Assembly: GCA_963663005.2 (NCBI GenBank)
Contig: CAXXHH010000003.1
Location: 496,001 to 560,000 of the forward strand
Source: CAINVV01 sp963663005
GTDB taxonomy: Bacteria; Bacteroidota; Bacteroidia; Bacteroidales; Prolixibacteraceae
Length of the DNA stretch: 64,000 nt
Reading direction: 5' to 3'
A program made the position numbers and the translations under genes. The notes below the pieces were generated by a model. The model ran no database searches. It had not been told where the DNA came from and saw only the letters and a program-made list of their open reading frames with translations. This document shows, one piece after another, positions 41,701 through 49,969 of the stretch (within the stretch, counting starts at the first letter, position 1; each line of letters begins with the position of its first letter).

Positions 41701-41724
41701 TATCATGATTTAATTGAACAGGAA

Positions 41725-43143
41725 ATGGGAAATCCAAAAGGGTTTATAGAAATAGAAAAGAAGTTAGGCGGATATCGTCCGGTGAGTGAGCGGATAGGCG
41801 ACTTTGGAGAGGTCGAACAAACATTGGCCGAACAGGATCGTATCGATCAGGCCTCACGCTGCATGGATTGTGGAATACCATTCTGCCATTGGGCGTGTCC
41901 GGTAGGTAGTAATATCCCCGAATGGCAGGATGCCGTTTATCGTGGCAAATGGGACGAAGCGTATGCCATTCTTAATAAGACAAATAGCTTTCCAGAATTT
42001 ACCGGACGTGTATGTCCTGCACCTTGCGAGAAATCCTGTGTGCTGGCAATTCACGACGAATCGGTTACTATTCGTGAGAATGAGTGTTCTGTTGTTGAAC
42101 ACGCGTTTGATTTGAATCTGGTGCATCCAAACATCCCGGCTACGAGAACAGGAAAGACCATCGCAGTGGTAGGATCAGGTCCGGCCGGACTTTCGGCTGC
42201 CGACTTACTGAATCAGGCTGGACATACGGTTACTGTTTTTGAGCAGGACGATGAAATTGGAGGACTTTTGCGCTACGGTATTCCGGATTTTAAACTGAAT
42301 AAAGGGGTTATCGACAGACGCATTGATATATTTGTCAAGGAAGGTGTCATCTTCAAAACAAATATCAAAGTCGGCGAACACATCACCGAAAAGCAGCTAC
42401 TGAATGATTTCGATGCGGTAGTTATCGCCTGTGGCGCCATGTTGCCGCGCGACCTGAAAACAACTCCCGGAAGGGAACTAAAAGGAGTTCATTTCGCAAT
42501 GGATTACCTCAAGCAACAGAATAAGGTGGTGAAAGGAGAGACTATTCCGGAATCTATCCATATTCATGCCAAAGAGAAGAAAGTACTGGTAATCGGTGGT
42601 GGTGACACAGGATCGGATTGTGTGGGAACGGCCATCCGTCAAAAGGCACATTCGGTAACACAGATCGAGATTTTGGATAAGCCTTCCGACAAGAGATCAC
42701 AGGACAACCCTTGGCCTTACTGGCCCAATACGCTGCGTACTTCCAGCTCCCACCTCGAAGGGTGCGAAAGACGCTGGTCGCTGAATACCCGCCGTTTCAT
42801 CGGTGAAAATGGTGTCCTGAAGGCTGTTGAAGTAGTGAAAGTAGAATGGACAAGTAACAACGGACAAATGACAATGAGAGAGATTCCGGGTACGGAAGAG
42901 ATTATCCAAGCCGATTTGGTTATGCTCTCACTCGGATTCCTATCGCCTGTTCATGAAGGATTACTCGATAAGTTGAAAGTGGATTATGATGCACGCGGGA
43001 ACGTCAAAGCAGAAAATTTTGCCACAAGCGTAGAGAAAGTTTTCGTAGCAGGCGATGCAACACGCGGAGCCAGTCTGGTGGTTCATGCCATCCGCTCCGG
43101 GCGGGATTCAGCGCTGAAAGTCCATGAGTTTGTGACTAAATAA
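41725..43143 (+). CDS. gltD: Glutamate synthase small subunit
   Basis: GltD feeds NADPH electrons to GltB. The 472-residue protein has the N-terminal 4Fe-4S Cys sets (CMDCGIPFCHWACPVG and CPAPCEKSC). The FAD-binding motif is AVVGSGPAGLSAADLL with EIGGLLRYGIPDFKL, the NADPH motif is VIGGGDTGSDCVG, and the C-terminal FAD contact is VFVAGDATRGASLVV. It is full length and ends in a strong terminator. Confidence 0.97.
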   Translation: MGNPKGFIEIEKKLGGYRPVSERIGDFGEVEQTLAEQDRIDQASRCMDCGIPFCHWACPVGSNIPEWQDAVYRGKWDEAYAILNKTNSFPEFTGRVCPAPCEKSCVLAIHDESVTIRENECSVVEHAFDLNLVHPNIPATRTGKTIAVVGSGPAGLSAADLLNQAGHTVTVFEQDDEIGGLLRYGIPDFKLNKGVIDRRIDIFVKEGVIFKTNIKVGEHITEKQLLNDFDAVVIACGAMLPRDLKTTPGRELKGVHFAMDYLKQQNKVVKGETIPESIHIHAKEKKVLVIGGGDTGSDCVGTAIRQKAHSVTQIEILDKPSDKRSQDNPWPYWPNTLRTSSSHLEGCERRWSLNTRRFIGENGVLKAVEVVKVEWTSNNGQMTMREIPGTEEIIQADLVMLSLGFLSPVHEGLLDKLKVDYDARGNVKAENFATSVEKVFVAGDATRGASLVVHAIRSGRDSALKVHEFVTK

Positions 43144-43180
43144 AAATAAACCCTGCCGCGAAACGGCAGGGTTTATTTTT
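43142..43180 (+). terminator. Terminator of gltBD
   Basis: A perfect 17-bp stem (43142-43158 with 43164-43180) with loop CGAAA overlaps the gltD stop and ends in TTTATTTTT. Confidence 0.93.
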
Positions 43181-43213
43181 ATTTAGTCGGATTTTTTTAT
43201 GCATTATTTTGAA

Positions 43214-43221
43214 TATTTTTG
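43214..43221 (+). promoter_or_regulatory. -7 box upstream of the S9 peptidase gene
   Basis: TATTTTTG matches TAnnTTTG, 75 bp before the ATG. A -33 box is not clear. Confidence 0.45.
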
Positions 43222-43296
43222 GTAATTCAGATTATTAATGGTTTCCGCTGGTTCCAACCTTTAGCGGACAAATTATAAACCAAAAATTGTTACGAA

Positions 43297-45882
43297 ATGA
43301 TGCGTAGAAAATCGTTCAGGCCAGTCGCTGTCCTTCTTCTGGTATTAGTATGCTACTCCGGGCTTTTTGCCCAAAATAAACCAATCGAAAATGCCGACTA
43401 TCGACTGGCAGAAAGGTTTTCCCCAACTAAAATAAGCAAGATGGTTTTCAGCACATCCGTCAATCCAAGATGGCTGAAAACGGGAGATCAGTTCTGGTAT
43501 ACCGATACCACCTCGCAGGGTGTTTCCTTCTATCTTGTGGACATGGATAAGCGGACAAAAACATTCCTGTTCGACAACCACAAGATGGCCTCAATGCTTA
43601 CCAGGATTACAAAAGATCCGTACGACTGGCAACATCTGCCTGTCATTAGACCTAAATTCAAGAAAAACGATACCGTCTTTCAATTCGATGTAACCAGCAG
43701 TCAGGATGAGGAAAAGAAAAAGGAGACAGCCACAAAATCCGGTTCAAAAAAGGATTCCACGGTAGTGGGAAAAGATGGCCAGACTGCTGCAAAAGGTGCC
43801 AAACCAAGTACCGATAAGGTAAAAAAGAAAATATTCCACCTGGAATACAGTCTGAGAACCGGCGAGCTTTACGAAAATAAGGAGTGGCAGGAAGAAAAGG
43901 AGAATCCCGACTGGGCCAACATATCTCCTAACGGCGAATACGTTTTCTTTGCGCGGGATTACAACCTTTTTTGGATGGATAAGGAAAACTACCTGAAGGC
44001 CAAAAAAGATGATAAAGACAGCACCATCGTCGAACATCAATTTACAACAGACGGAGTAAAAGATTATGCCTTCGGTGGCGGATTTACTGCCATGGACAAC
44101 GATGATGAGAAGAAAATCAAAGAAGAAAAGAAAAAGAGAAAAAGTGCATATATCAGTTGGTCGAAAGATTCAAAGAAATTTGCCCTGATCCGTTCTGACG
44201 AAAGAAAAGTTAAGGAATTATGGGTTATCAATGTTTTGAAAGAGCCCCGTCCGGAACTTCAGACATATAAATACCAGATGCCGGGTGAAAAGGACGCGCC
44301 GCAGGATGAGCTTTGGATATTTGATATGAATGCGAAGAAAGGAAAGAAATTTCCGGTAGATCAATTTAAGGATCAAACACTTACTATACACCGTGCCAAC
44401 CTGACCAACAAACAGCGCCTGGAAGATTATGTGCCTTCAACTTGGTTATCTGATACTTCCGATAAACTTTTCCTCACACGAAAGAGCCGCGACCTCTACC
44501 GGACGGATATTTGCTCTGTCAACACCGAAACAGGCGAAACGAAGGTATTGATTGAAGAACGCCTGAACACCTACATCGAAACCAAGAGACTGTTCACACT
44601 TAATAACGGGAAAGAACTCATTCATTGGTCGGAACGCGATGGCTGGGGCCATTATTATCTGTACGACGAAAATGGCACGCTAAAGAATCAGATCACTTCC
44701 GGTCCGTGGCATTGCGGTGAGATTGTGAAGGTTGATGAAAAGAGCAGAGTGCTCTACTTCATTGCCAACGGACGCGAAAATGATGAAAATCCGTATTACG
44801 AACATTTGTATCGGGTTAACCTGGATGGCACCGGACTGCAGCTGCTTAATGCGGGCAACTATACCTGTAGCATGGACATGAGCGACTCCTTCCGTTATTT
44901 TATCAACACCTATTCCAGAGTGAATACGGTACCGAAAACCGATCTGAGAGACAATACCGGCAAACTGGTAATGGAACTGGCGACATCCGATTTCAGCAAC
45001 CTTTTCGCCGCCGGCTACAAGTTCCCGGAGCCGTTTAAGGCAAAGGCTGCAGACGGTATCACAGACATTTACGGTGTGATGTATAAACCGTTCAATTTCG
45101 ATTCTACCAAACTTTACCCTTTGATCGAATATGTTTATCCCGGTCCGCAGACGGAGGCAGTCAATGCCGCCTTCTCGAGTAAGATGGATCGCACCGACCG
45201 TGTGGCGCAGCTCGGATTTATTGTCATCACGCTAGGAAACCGGGGCGGCAATCCGAACCGTTCCAAGTGGTACCACAACTATGGATATGGTGATTTGCGG
45301 GATTATGGTCTGGCCGACAAAAAATACGTCGCAGAGCAATTGGCCGACAAATACAAATTCATTGATATTACAAAAGTTGGGATAACCGGTCATTCCGGCG
45401 GAGGCTTTATGTCGACGGCCGCCCTGTGCCAGTACCCTGATTTCTATAAAGTTGCAGTGTCCTCTTCTGGAAATCATGAAAATAATATCTACAACCGCTG
45501 GTGGAGCGAGACCCACAATGGCGTTAAAGAAAAACTGAATGATGACGGTGAGACGCAATTTTTGTACGACATCGAGAAAAACACGCAACTTGCTAAAAAT
45601 CTTAAAGGCAAGTTACTGCTAATCACCGGCGATGTTGACGACAATGTGCATTCGGGCAATACACTTCGCATGGCAAATGCATTAATCCGGGCCAACAAGC
45701 GGTTCGATATCTTTATCATGCCCGGTCAGCGTCACGCGTATGGCGATATGACGGAATATACCTTCTGGCTAAAAGCCGACTATTTCTGCAAGCATCTGAT
45801 TGGCGATTATTCCATCAGCACCGACATCTTTGAGATGAACCGTGAAACAAAAATGACACCGAGCAGAAAAAGTCAGTACTGA
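43297..45882 (+). CDS. S9 family prolyl oligopeptidase (DPP IV-like), exported
   Basis: This 861-residue serine peptidase has a signal peptide (about 1-25, ending LFAQ). A long N-terminal beta-propeller region is rich in Lys/Glu inserts (residues about 130-175 and 260-285 are highly charged). The C-terminal alpha/beta-hydrolase domain has the nucleophile in GITGHSGGGFMS, the acid in GDVDDNVH and the catalytic His in GQRHAYG. It would cleave short peptides, often after Pro, in the periplasm. The charged inserts are unusual but in frame. A large envelope protein gene follows after 49 bp. Confidence 0.92.
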   Translation: MMRRKSFRPVAVLLLVLVCYSGLFAQNKPIENADYRLAERFSPTKISKMVFSTSVNPRWLKTGDQFWYTDTTSQGVSFYLVDMDKRTKTFLFDNHKMASMLTRITKDPYDWQHLPVIRPKFKKNDTVFQFDVTSSQDEEKKKETATKSGSKKDSTVVGKDGQTAAKGAKPSTDKVKKKIFHLEYSLRTGELYENKEWQEEKENPDWANISPNGEYVFFARDYNLFWMDKENYLKAKKDDKDSTIVEHQFTTDGVKDYAFGGGFTAMDNDDEKKIKEEKKKRKSAYISWSKDSKKFALIRSDERKVKELWVINVLKEPRPELQTYKYQMPGEKDAPQDELWIFDMNAKKGKKFPVDQFKDQTLTIHRANLTNKQRLEDYVPSTWLSDTSDKLFLTRKSRDLYRTDICSVNTETGETKVLIEERLNTYIETKRLFTLNNGKELIHWSERDGWGHYYLYDENGTLKNQITSGPWHCGEIVKVDEKSRVLYFIANGRENDENPYYEHLYRVNLDGTGLQLLNAGNYTCSMDMSDSFRYFINTYSRVNTVPKTDLRDNTGKLVMELATSDFSNLFAAGYKFPEPFKAKAADGITDIYGVMYKPFNFDSTKLYPLIEYVYPGPQTEAVNAAFSSKMDRTDRVAQLGFIVITLGNRGGNPNRSKWYHNYGYGDLRDYGLADKKYVAEQLADKYKFIDITKVGITGHSGGGFMSTAALCQYPDFYKVAVSSSGNHENNIYNRWWSETHNGVKEKLNDDGETQFLYDIEKNTQLAKNLKGKLLLITGDVDDNVHSGNTLRMANALIRANKRFDIFIMPGQRHAYGDMTEYTFWLKADYFCKHLIGDYSISTDIFEMNRETKMTPSRKSQY

Positions 45883-45931
45883 TTCCGCTGTATCGTTATA
45901 GCACCTGGCATAAATCAATAAAATTGATCCT

Positions 45932-48670
45932 GTGTCCGAAATATTCCGATCAAAATTAAGGAGGCTCACCCGTATCGTTTTCATGACGATATGCGTGAGC
46001 CTTTTTTGTTCAACAGCCAGGTCGCAATCCGATTACTTGTGTGCCCACGGCGCTTTGGCAGAGAAAATCTATCTGCAATCGGATGGGAAAGTGTACACAA
46101 CTGACAAAACAATCTGGTTCAAAGCCATCGTCACCGATGCTTTAGACCACATACCAACAAAGTTAAGTGGTGTTTTGTATGTCGAGCTTATCGCTCCGGA
46201 TGAAAAAATTCTTGAAAAAAAGCTGATAAAACTGGAAAGCGGAATCGGAGAAGGATTTTTCAAACTCACACCAAAATATCCCGAAGGACTTTATCAGCTT
46301 CGGGCTTACACGGAATGGAACAAAAATTTCGGATCCGACTTTTTCTTTCGCGAATACATCAGGGTATTTGCGCCTTCGACTAAGACCAAACCGGAACCAA
46401 TAACGAATATAACCCTCGTAAATAATGCGGACAATGAGCGCCGTATCAAAGTTGTTTTCGATCCGCTGGCAATCGACAGTCTTCATAAAAAAGAGCTTAA
46501 CCTGTACATCAACTTTGACGAGAGAAGAGATTCGTTTGCTATCAAAAAAAACAGCAAGAACCAATATCTGTTTGATTATCCTGTTCCGACAGGGTGCCGT
46601 TTCATTACCATGAATATTGAAACCAAGAACCTTCGCACCTTTTCGAAAACAATTACGGCTGACGAAGATCATTTGGACCTGCAGTTTTTCCCGGAGAGCG
46701 GTGAATTAGTGCATAGACTGCCTGGAAAATTGGGCTTCAAGGTATTGGATTCCAGTGGCAAAGGGAAAAATATTGCCGGAGAGGTAGTCACCGGCGAAGG
46801 TGAGGTTGTTGCCACGTTCAAGAGTAACCGGTTGGGAATGGGAAGTTTCGTACTGACATTACCCGACAGTAGTACCAGCTATTTTGCGAGAATACCATCA
46901 AACTCGCCGGAAGGTATGCCACAGCTTTTTCCGTTGCCCAAAGTAGTTTCTCACGGAAATGTTTTATCGGTTTCTAAGATCCAAAACAGAATTCTGCTAA
47001 CCGCGTCTTCGAGCTATCTAAAAAATGATAGCATCACTGTTCGTATTTCATGTCGTGGACGCATCCATTACCAACTTAAAGAACCAATGGCAGAAGGAAC
47101 TATCAATTTCTACTTCCCTGCCCGAAAACTTCCCGACGGCATCATCGCGTTCACCGCGCTGGATGACAGTGGACAACCGTTGGCCGAGCGGCTTTGGTTC
47201 AATGAGCGAAACGACAGGCGAATAACCATCGGACTTTCCACCGAAAAAGAGAATTATCTCCAACGTGAACAAACCAATGTAGGGATTCAAACAACTAATT
47301 ACAAGGGAGATTCGATCAACGCCAACCTGTCGCTGATCGTGCTGAACAAGGCCCAGTTGGGAAATATACAAAACACCCGATCCTCTATCTTATCCTATTT
47401 TCTGCTGAGCTCCGATCTGAAAGGCGAAATAGAAGAACCAGGTTACTATTTTTCAAGGAGCGCCAACCATTTCGACGATCTGGATGCCCTGCTTCTCACC
47501 CAGGGCTGGCGAAAATATATTTACACGAAGCCGGTCGGGAAGCTCCCCTACAGATACGAATCCAACCTGATTGTGTCTGGCTCTGTAGGTGGTGTATTCA
47601 GCCCTTCAAAAAGAAGGATGGCAGATTTGACCTTGCTGACTTTGGGTGCAAACAGATTGGTTCTAAATCAAAAAACAGACAGTTTGGGTAGGTTTCGGTT
47701 TCCGATCAACGATGAATATGGACAAAATCTCGATATCCTGATTCAGAGCTCCAACAATGCCGGAAAGAGAAAAAATTACACGATCATGCTGGATCCGAAA
47801 ATTTCGCCGGCAGTCGAATTCGATCAAATCAGAATGATTGAAAAGCCAGATAGCATTGTCCATCAATTGGTTGAAAAAAACATCAAACGGAAAATGGTAG
47901 ACGACGCCTTTCCAATCTCATCCGGGGATATATTGCTGGATGAAGTGGTGATTCAGGGTTACAAGATGACTCCCGACCGAAAGAGGGTAATGGAAGAGTA
48001 CGGCAAACCGGTCAGAGTCATTGAAGGAAAAGCGATTCAAAACAAGGAACAAAAGTGGTCGTACGGATTATACAGCGTTCTCATGTTCAGCTTTCCTGAT
48101 AAGGTATTTATAAAAAGGGGCAACGATGGTAATTTATATGCGAAGGTAAGGCCATCAGAAATCACGTTGGTCGTTATTGACGGAATTCCGGTTAAAGAAT
48201 ATGAATACCAACATATTGCCGACATACCGCCCAGCGAGGTCCGCAGCTTCGAAATCATCGAGAATGCCAAAAATTTCTCCCGTCTCTTTATGGAGGCTTT
48301 CCCGGAGGCCGATCCGTTGTCGGTACCAGCCTGGGGAGATGTAATTGCCATCTACACTTTTGGCGGGAAAGGAATTTATGGCATAAAACAACCGGTAGGC
48401 ATCGTTAGAACTTCTATTCCGGTCTTCTCCTCCCCCATTGAATTTTATGCTCCGAACTATAAGAATCTAAAGCCCGAAGAGTGGATAAAACCCGATCTGC
48501 GGGCGCTCATCCACTGGCAGCCGCGACTCCAGACGGACAATCACGGTAAGGCCAGTGCCGCCTTTTACAATGCCGACACAACCGGTGAGATGATGATTGT
48601 TGTGGAAGCCATCTCAGAGACTGGCGAACTAGGTTACGCGGAGTTGGATTTTAAGGTAGAGAAGAGGTAG
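45932..48670 (+). CDS. Large envelope protein with MG2-like N-terminus and TonB-plug-like C-terminal segment
   Basis: This 912-residue protein is of a Bacteroidota family with no known biochemistry. A signal sequence (LRRLTRIVFMTICVSLFCSTARS) precedes an MG2-like macroglobulin segment (EKIYLQSDGKVYTTDKTIWFKA...PEGLYQLRAYT). Further beta-sandwich regions follow. Near residues 670-800 is a plug-like stretch (LDEVVIQGYK...EVRSFEIIENA...VIAIYTFGGKGIYG), then WQPRLQTDNHGKASAAFYNAD. No beta-barrel follows, so it is not itself a transporter. The GTG start at 45932 is preferred because it supplies the basic signal-peptide head; the ATG at 45983 would remove it. Confidence 0.75.
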   Translation: MSEIFRSKLRRLTRIVFMTICVSLFCSTARSQSDYLCAHGALAEKIYLQSDGKVYTTDKTIWFKAIVTDALDHIPTKLSGVLYVELIAPDEKILEKKLIKLESGIGEGFFKLTPKYPEGLYQLRAYTEWNKNFGSDFFFREYIRVFAPSTKTKPEPITNITLVNNADNERRIKVVFDPLAIDSLHKKELNLYINFDERRDSFAIKKNSKNQYLFDYPVPTGCRFITMNIETKNLRTFSKTITADEDHLDLQFFPESGELVHRLPGKLGFKVLDSSGKGKNIAGEVVTGEGEVVATFKSNRLGMGSFVLTLPDSSTSYFARIPSNSPEGMPQLFPLPKVVSHGNVLSVSKIQNRILLTASSSYLKNDSITVRISCRGRIHYQLKEPMAEGTINFYFPARKLPDGIIAFTALDDSGQPLAERLWFNERNDRRITIGLSTEKENYLQREQTNVGIQTTNYKGDSINANLSLIVLNKAQLGNIQNTRSSILSYFLLSSDLKGEIEEPGYYFSRSANHFDDLDALLLTQGWRKYIYTKPVGKLPYRYESNLIVSGSVGGVFSPSKRRMADLTLLTLGANRLVLNQKTDSLGRFRFPINDEYGQNLDILIQSSNNAGKRKNYTIMLDPKISPAVEFDQIRMIEKPDSIVHQLVEKNIKRKMVDDAFPISSGDILLDEVVIQGYKMTPDRKRVMEEYGKPVRVIEGKAIQNKEQKWSYGLYSVLMFSFPDKVFIKRGNDGNLYAKVRPSEITLVVIDGIPVKEYEYQHIADIPPSEVRSFEIIENAKNFSRLFMEAFPEADPLSVPAWGDVIAIYTFGGKGIYGIKQPVGIVRTSIPVFSSPIEFYAPNYKNLKPEEWIKPDLRALIHWQPRLQTDNHGKASAAFYNADTTGEMMIVVEAISETGELGYAELDFKVEKR

Positions 48671-48678
48671 AAAGACGG

Positions 48679-48820
48679 GGGGACAATGGGACGATGGGAC
48701 TGGGAGACGGGGGGACTATGGGACTATGAGACTTTGGGACTGGGAGACTGCGGGACTATGGGATTTTGAGACTGGAGTGCGGTCCCTGAGCTTGTCGAAG
48801 GGTCGAAGGGTCGAAGGGAT
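48679..48820. repeat. Degenerate GGGACTATGG minisatellite plus CGAAGGGT tandem
   Basis: About 48679-48777 is an imperfect array of GACTATGGGACT-like words. It is followed by CCCTGAGCTTGTCGAAGG, a sequence type often dispersed in Bacteroidota genomes, and three tandem copies of GTCGAAGG. No gene is supported. Confidence 0.75.
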
Positions 48821-48849
48821 AAAAAAAAAGGATTTCATTTCTGAAATCC
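48821..48849 (-). terminator. Terminator of the PepSY-like gene
   Basis: On the minus strand GGATTTCA-GAAA-TGAAATCC (48830-48849) is followed by nine T. This is a textbook terminator 24 bp after the stop codon. Confidence 0.92.
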
Positions 48850-48872
48850 CTCAATTTGTTCGTTCAATAAAA

Positions 48873-49424
48873 TCAGATTTGCTTAAAATAAGGTGTCTCT
48901 CCAATCAAGTCAACCCTGACGATGATGGTGTGGTTATCCTTTGTCAAAGCGACGAGGAAATTCTCATTGTCGAATGAGGTATTGCCATTTTTCAGCTTTT
49001 CAGTTCTGTTGGCTCCATCATTGTCAAACAATACCACGGAGGCAATTGAATAATCCTTGTACAAGGTCTTCAGTTGTGCCTGTGCTTGAGCAGGTAAATC
49101 TGCAAAACGTTGAGCTGAAGTAGTTCCAACTAATTTGGAATCTGAATTATAGAAAGCGGTCATTTTTCGTCCGCTCAAAGTAAACGTTGCCTTGCTTAAT
49201 GATTTAGATTTCTCCCAAACTACGTTGGATACTGCACCAAAATCTACATTAAACCTTCTCTTTGTAGACGTACTAACTTTACTGGCTTCGATTTCCTTGA
49301 AATCTGTGCTGATCGATTTTACTTCTTTAGTCATCACTCCTTTGTCTACGGTCGTCTTGGCCACCAATTGAACCATTGTCAAAACGAATAGGAATGTCAT
49401 CGATACAAATAATAACTTTTTCAT
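48873..49424 (-). CDS. Exported PepSY-like small protein
   Basis: This 183-residue protein has a signal peptide (about 1-22, MKKLLFVSMTFLFVLTMVQLVA). A C-terminal domain of the putative beta-lactamase-inhibitor-like PepSY type follows: VDFGAVSNVVWEKSKSLSKA, then TAFYNSDSKLVGTT, then LPAQAQAQLKTLYKDYSI. Such proteins are common in Bacteroidota as secreted, probably binding, modules. The ATG at 49424 is chosen because it begins the signal peptide. A -7 box (49449-49456) and a strong terminator show it is a single-gene transcript. Confidence 0.78.
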   Translation of the reverse strand: MKKLLFVSMTFLFVLTMVQLVAKTTVDKGVMTKEVKSISTDFKEIEASKVSTSTKRRFNVDFGAVSNVVWEKSKSLSKATFTLSGRKMTAFYNSDSKLVGTTSAQRFADLPAQAQAQLKTLYKDYSIASVVLFDNDGANRTEKLKNGNTSFDNENFLVALTKDNHTIIVRVDLIGETPYFKQI

Positions 49425-49448
49425 TCTTTTCTTTAAATAAAATAATGG

Positions 49449-49456
49449 CAAATTTA
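49449..49456 (-). promoter_or_regulatory. -7 box upstream of the PepSY-like gene
   Basis: On the minus strand this is TAAATTTG (TAnnTTTG), 25 bp before the ATG. Confidence 0.55.
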
Positions 49457-49969
49457 CTCATTAAATTGATTCTAAATAATCAATTATACTGTTTTACAAT
49501 ACCTTAACAATTTTATAAGTTGAATAGAAAGTTAATTTAACACAGACTTAAGGTTGGAGCCACTTTATGCCGGCAAATCTGCCGCATCATTTACCCCGTT
49601 TTTTTTCACGAAATCCGCTCCTGCAATTTGCCACCCTGCATAAGTTATATAATCCTGATATTATGCCGTTTATATTAACAAATAGCTTTATTGCATTCCC
49701 TTAGCAGGCAGTCCGGACCGGCGATCCCACAGAAGCCATTAAAATGACTTTCAGACCCCAAAAACCGACTCTTCCCGCCAAAACACGCATTTTCGGCAAT
49801 TTTAAGTTGCGGAGACAATTAATTAACATTTAAAATCATCCAGATCCCTATTTTAAGTTCGTTTTGGATACCGGTAAAGCATGTGTCGCCCCAAATTATA
49901 CTGTATTGCGGTAAAAGAACAGTTTAATCGCGCATATCTACCTCCTACAAAAATGCAGGCATCTGGTTA
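49457..49969. other. 513-bp gap without a recognisable gene
   Basis: The DNA is AT-rich on the left and mixed on the right. I see only a weak palindrome (CGGCA/TGCCG near 49571-49584) and short frames of under 35 codons. No RNA gene, terminator or repeat family from elsewhere in the window is recognisable. Confidence 0.5.

Noticed and set aside
45932..48670. Annotation as TonB-dependent transporter
   Set aside because: There is no C-terminal beta-barrel, and the plug-like stretch is followed by a short sandwich-like tail.
49741..49832. A 29-codon plus-strand frame starting ATGACTTTCAG in the 513-bp gap
   Set aside because: It has no promoter box at the right distance, no motif and no neighbour relation. 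It is not distinguishable from chance.
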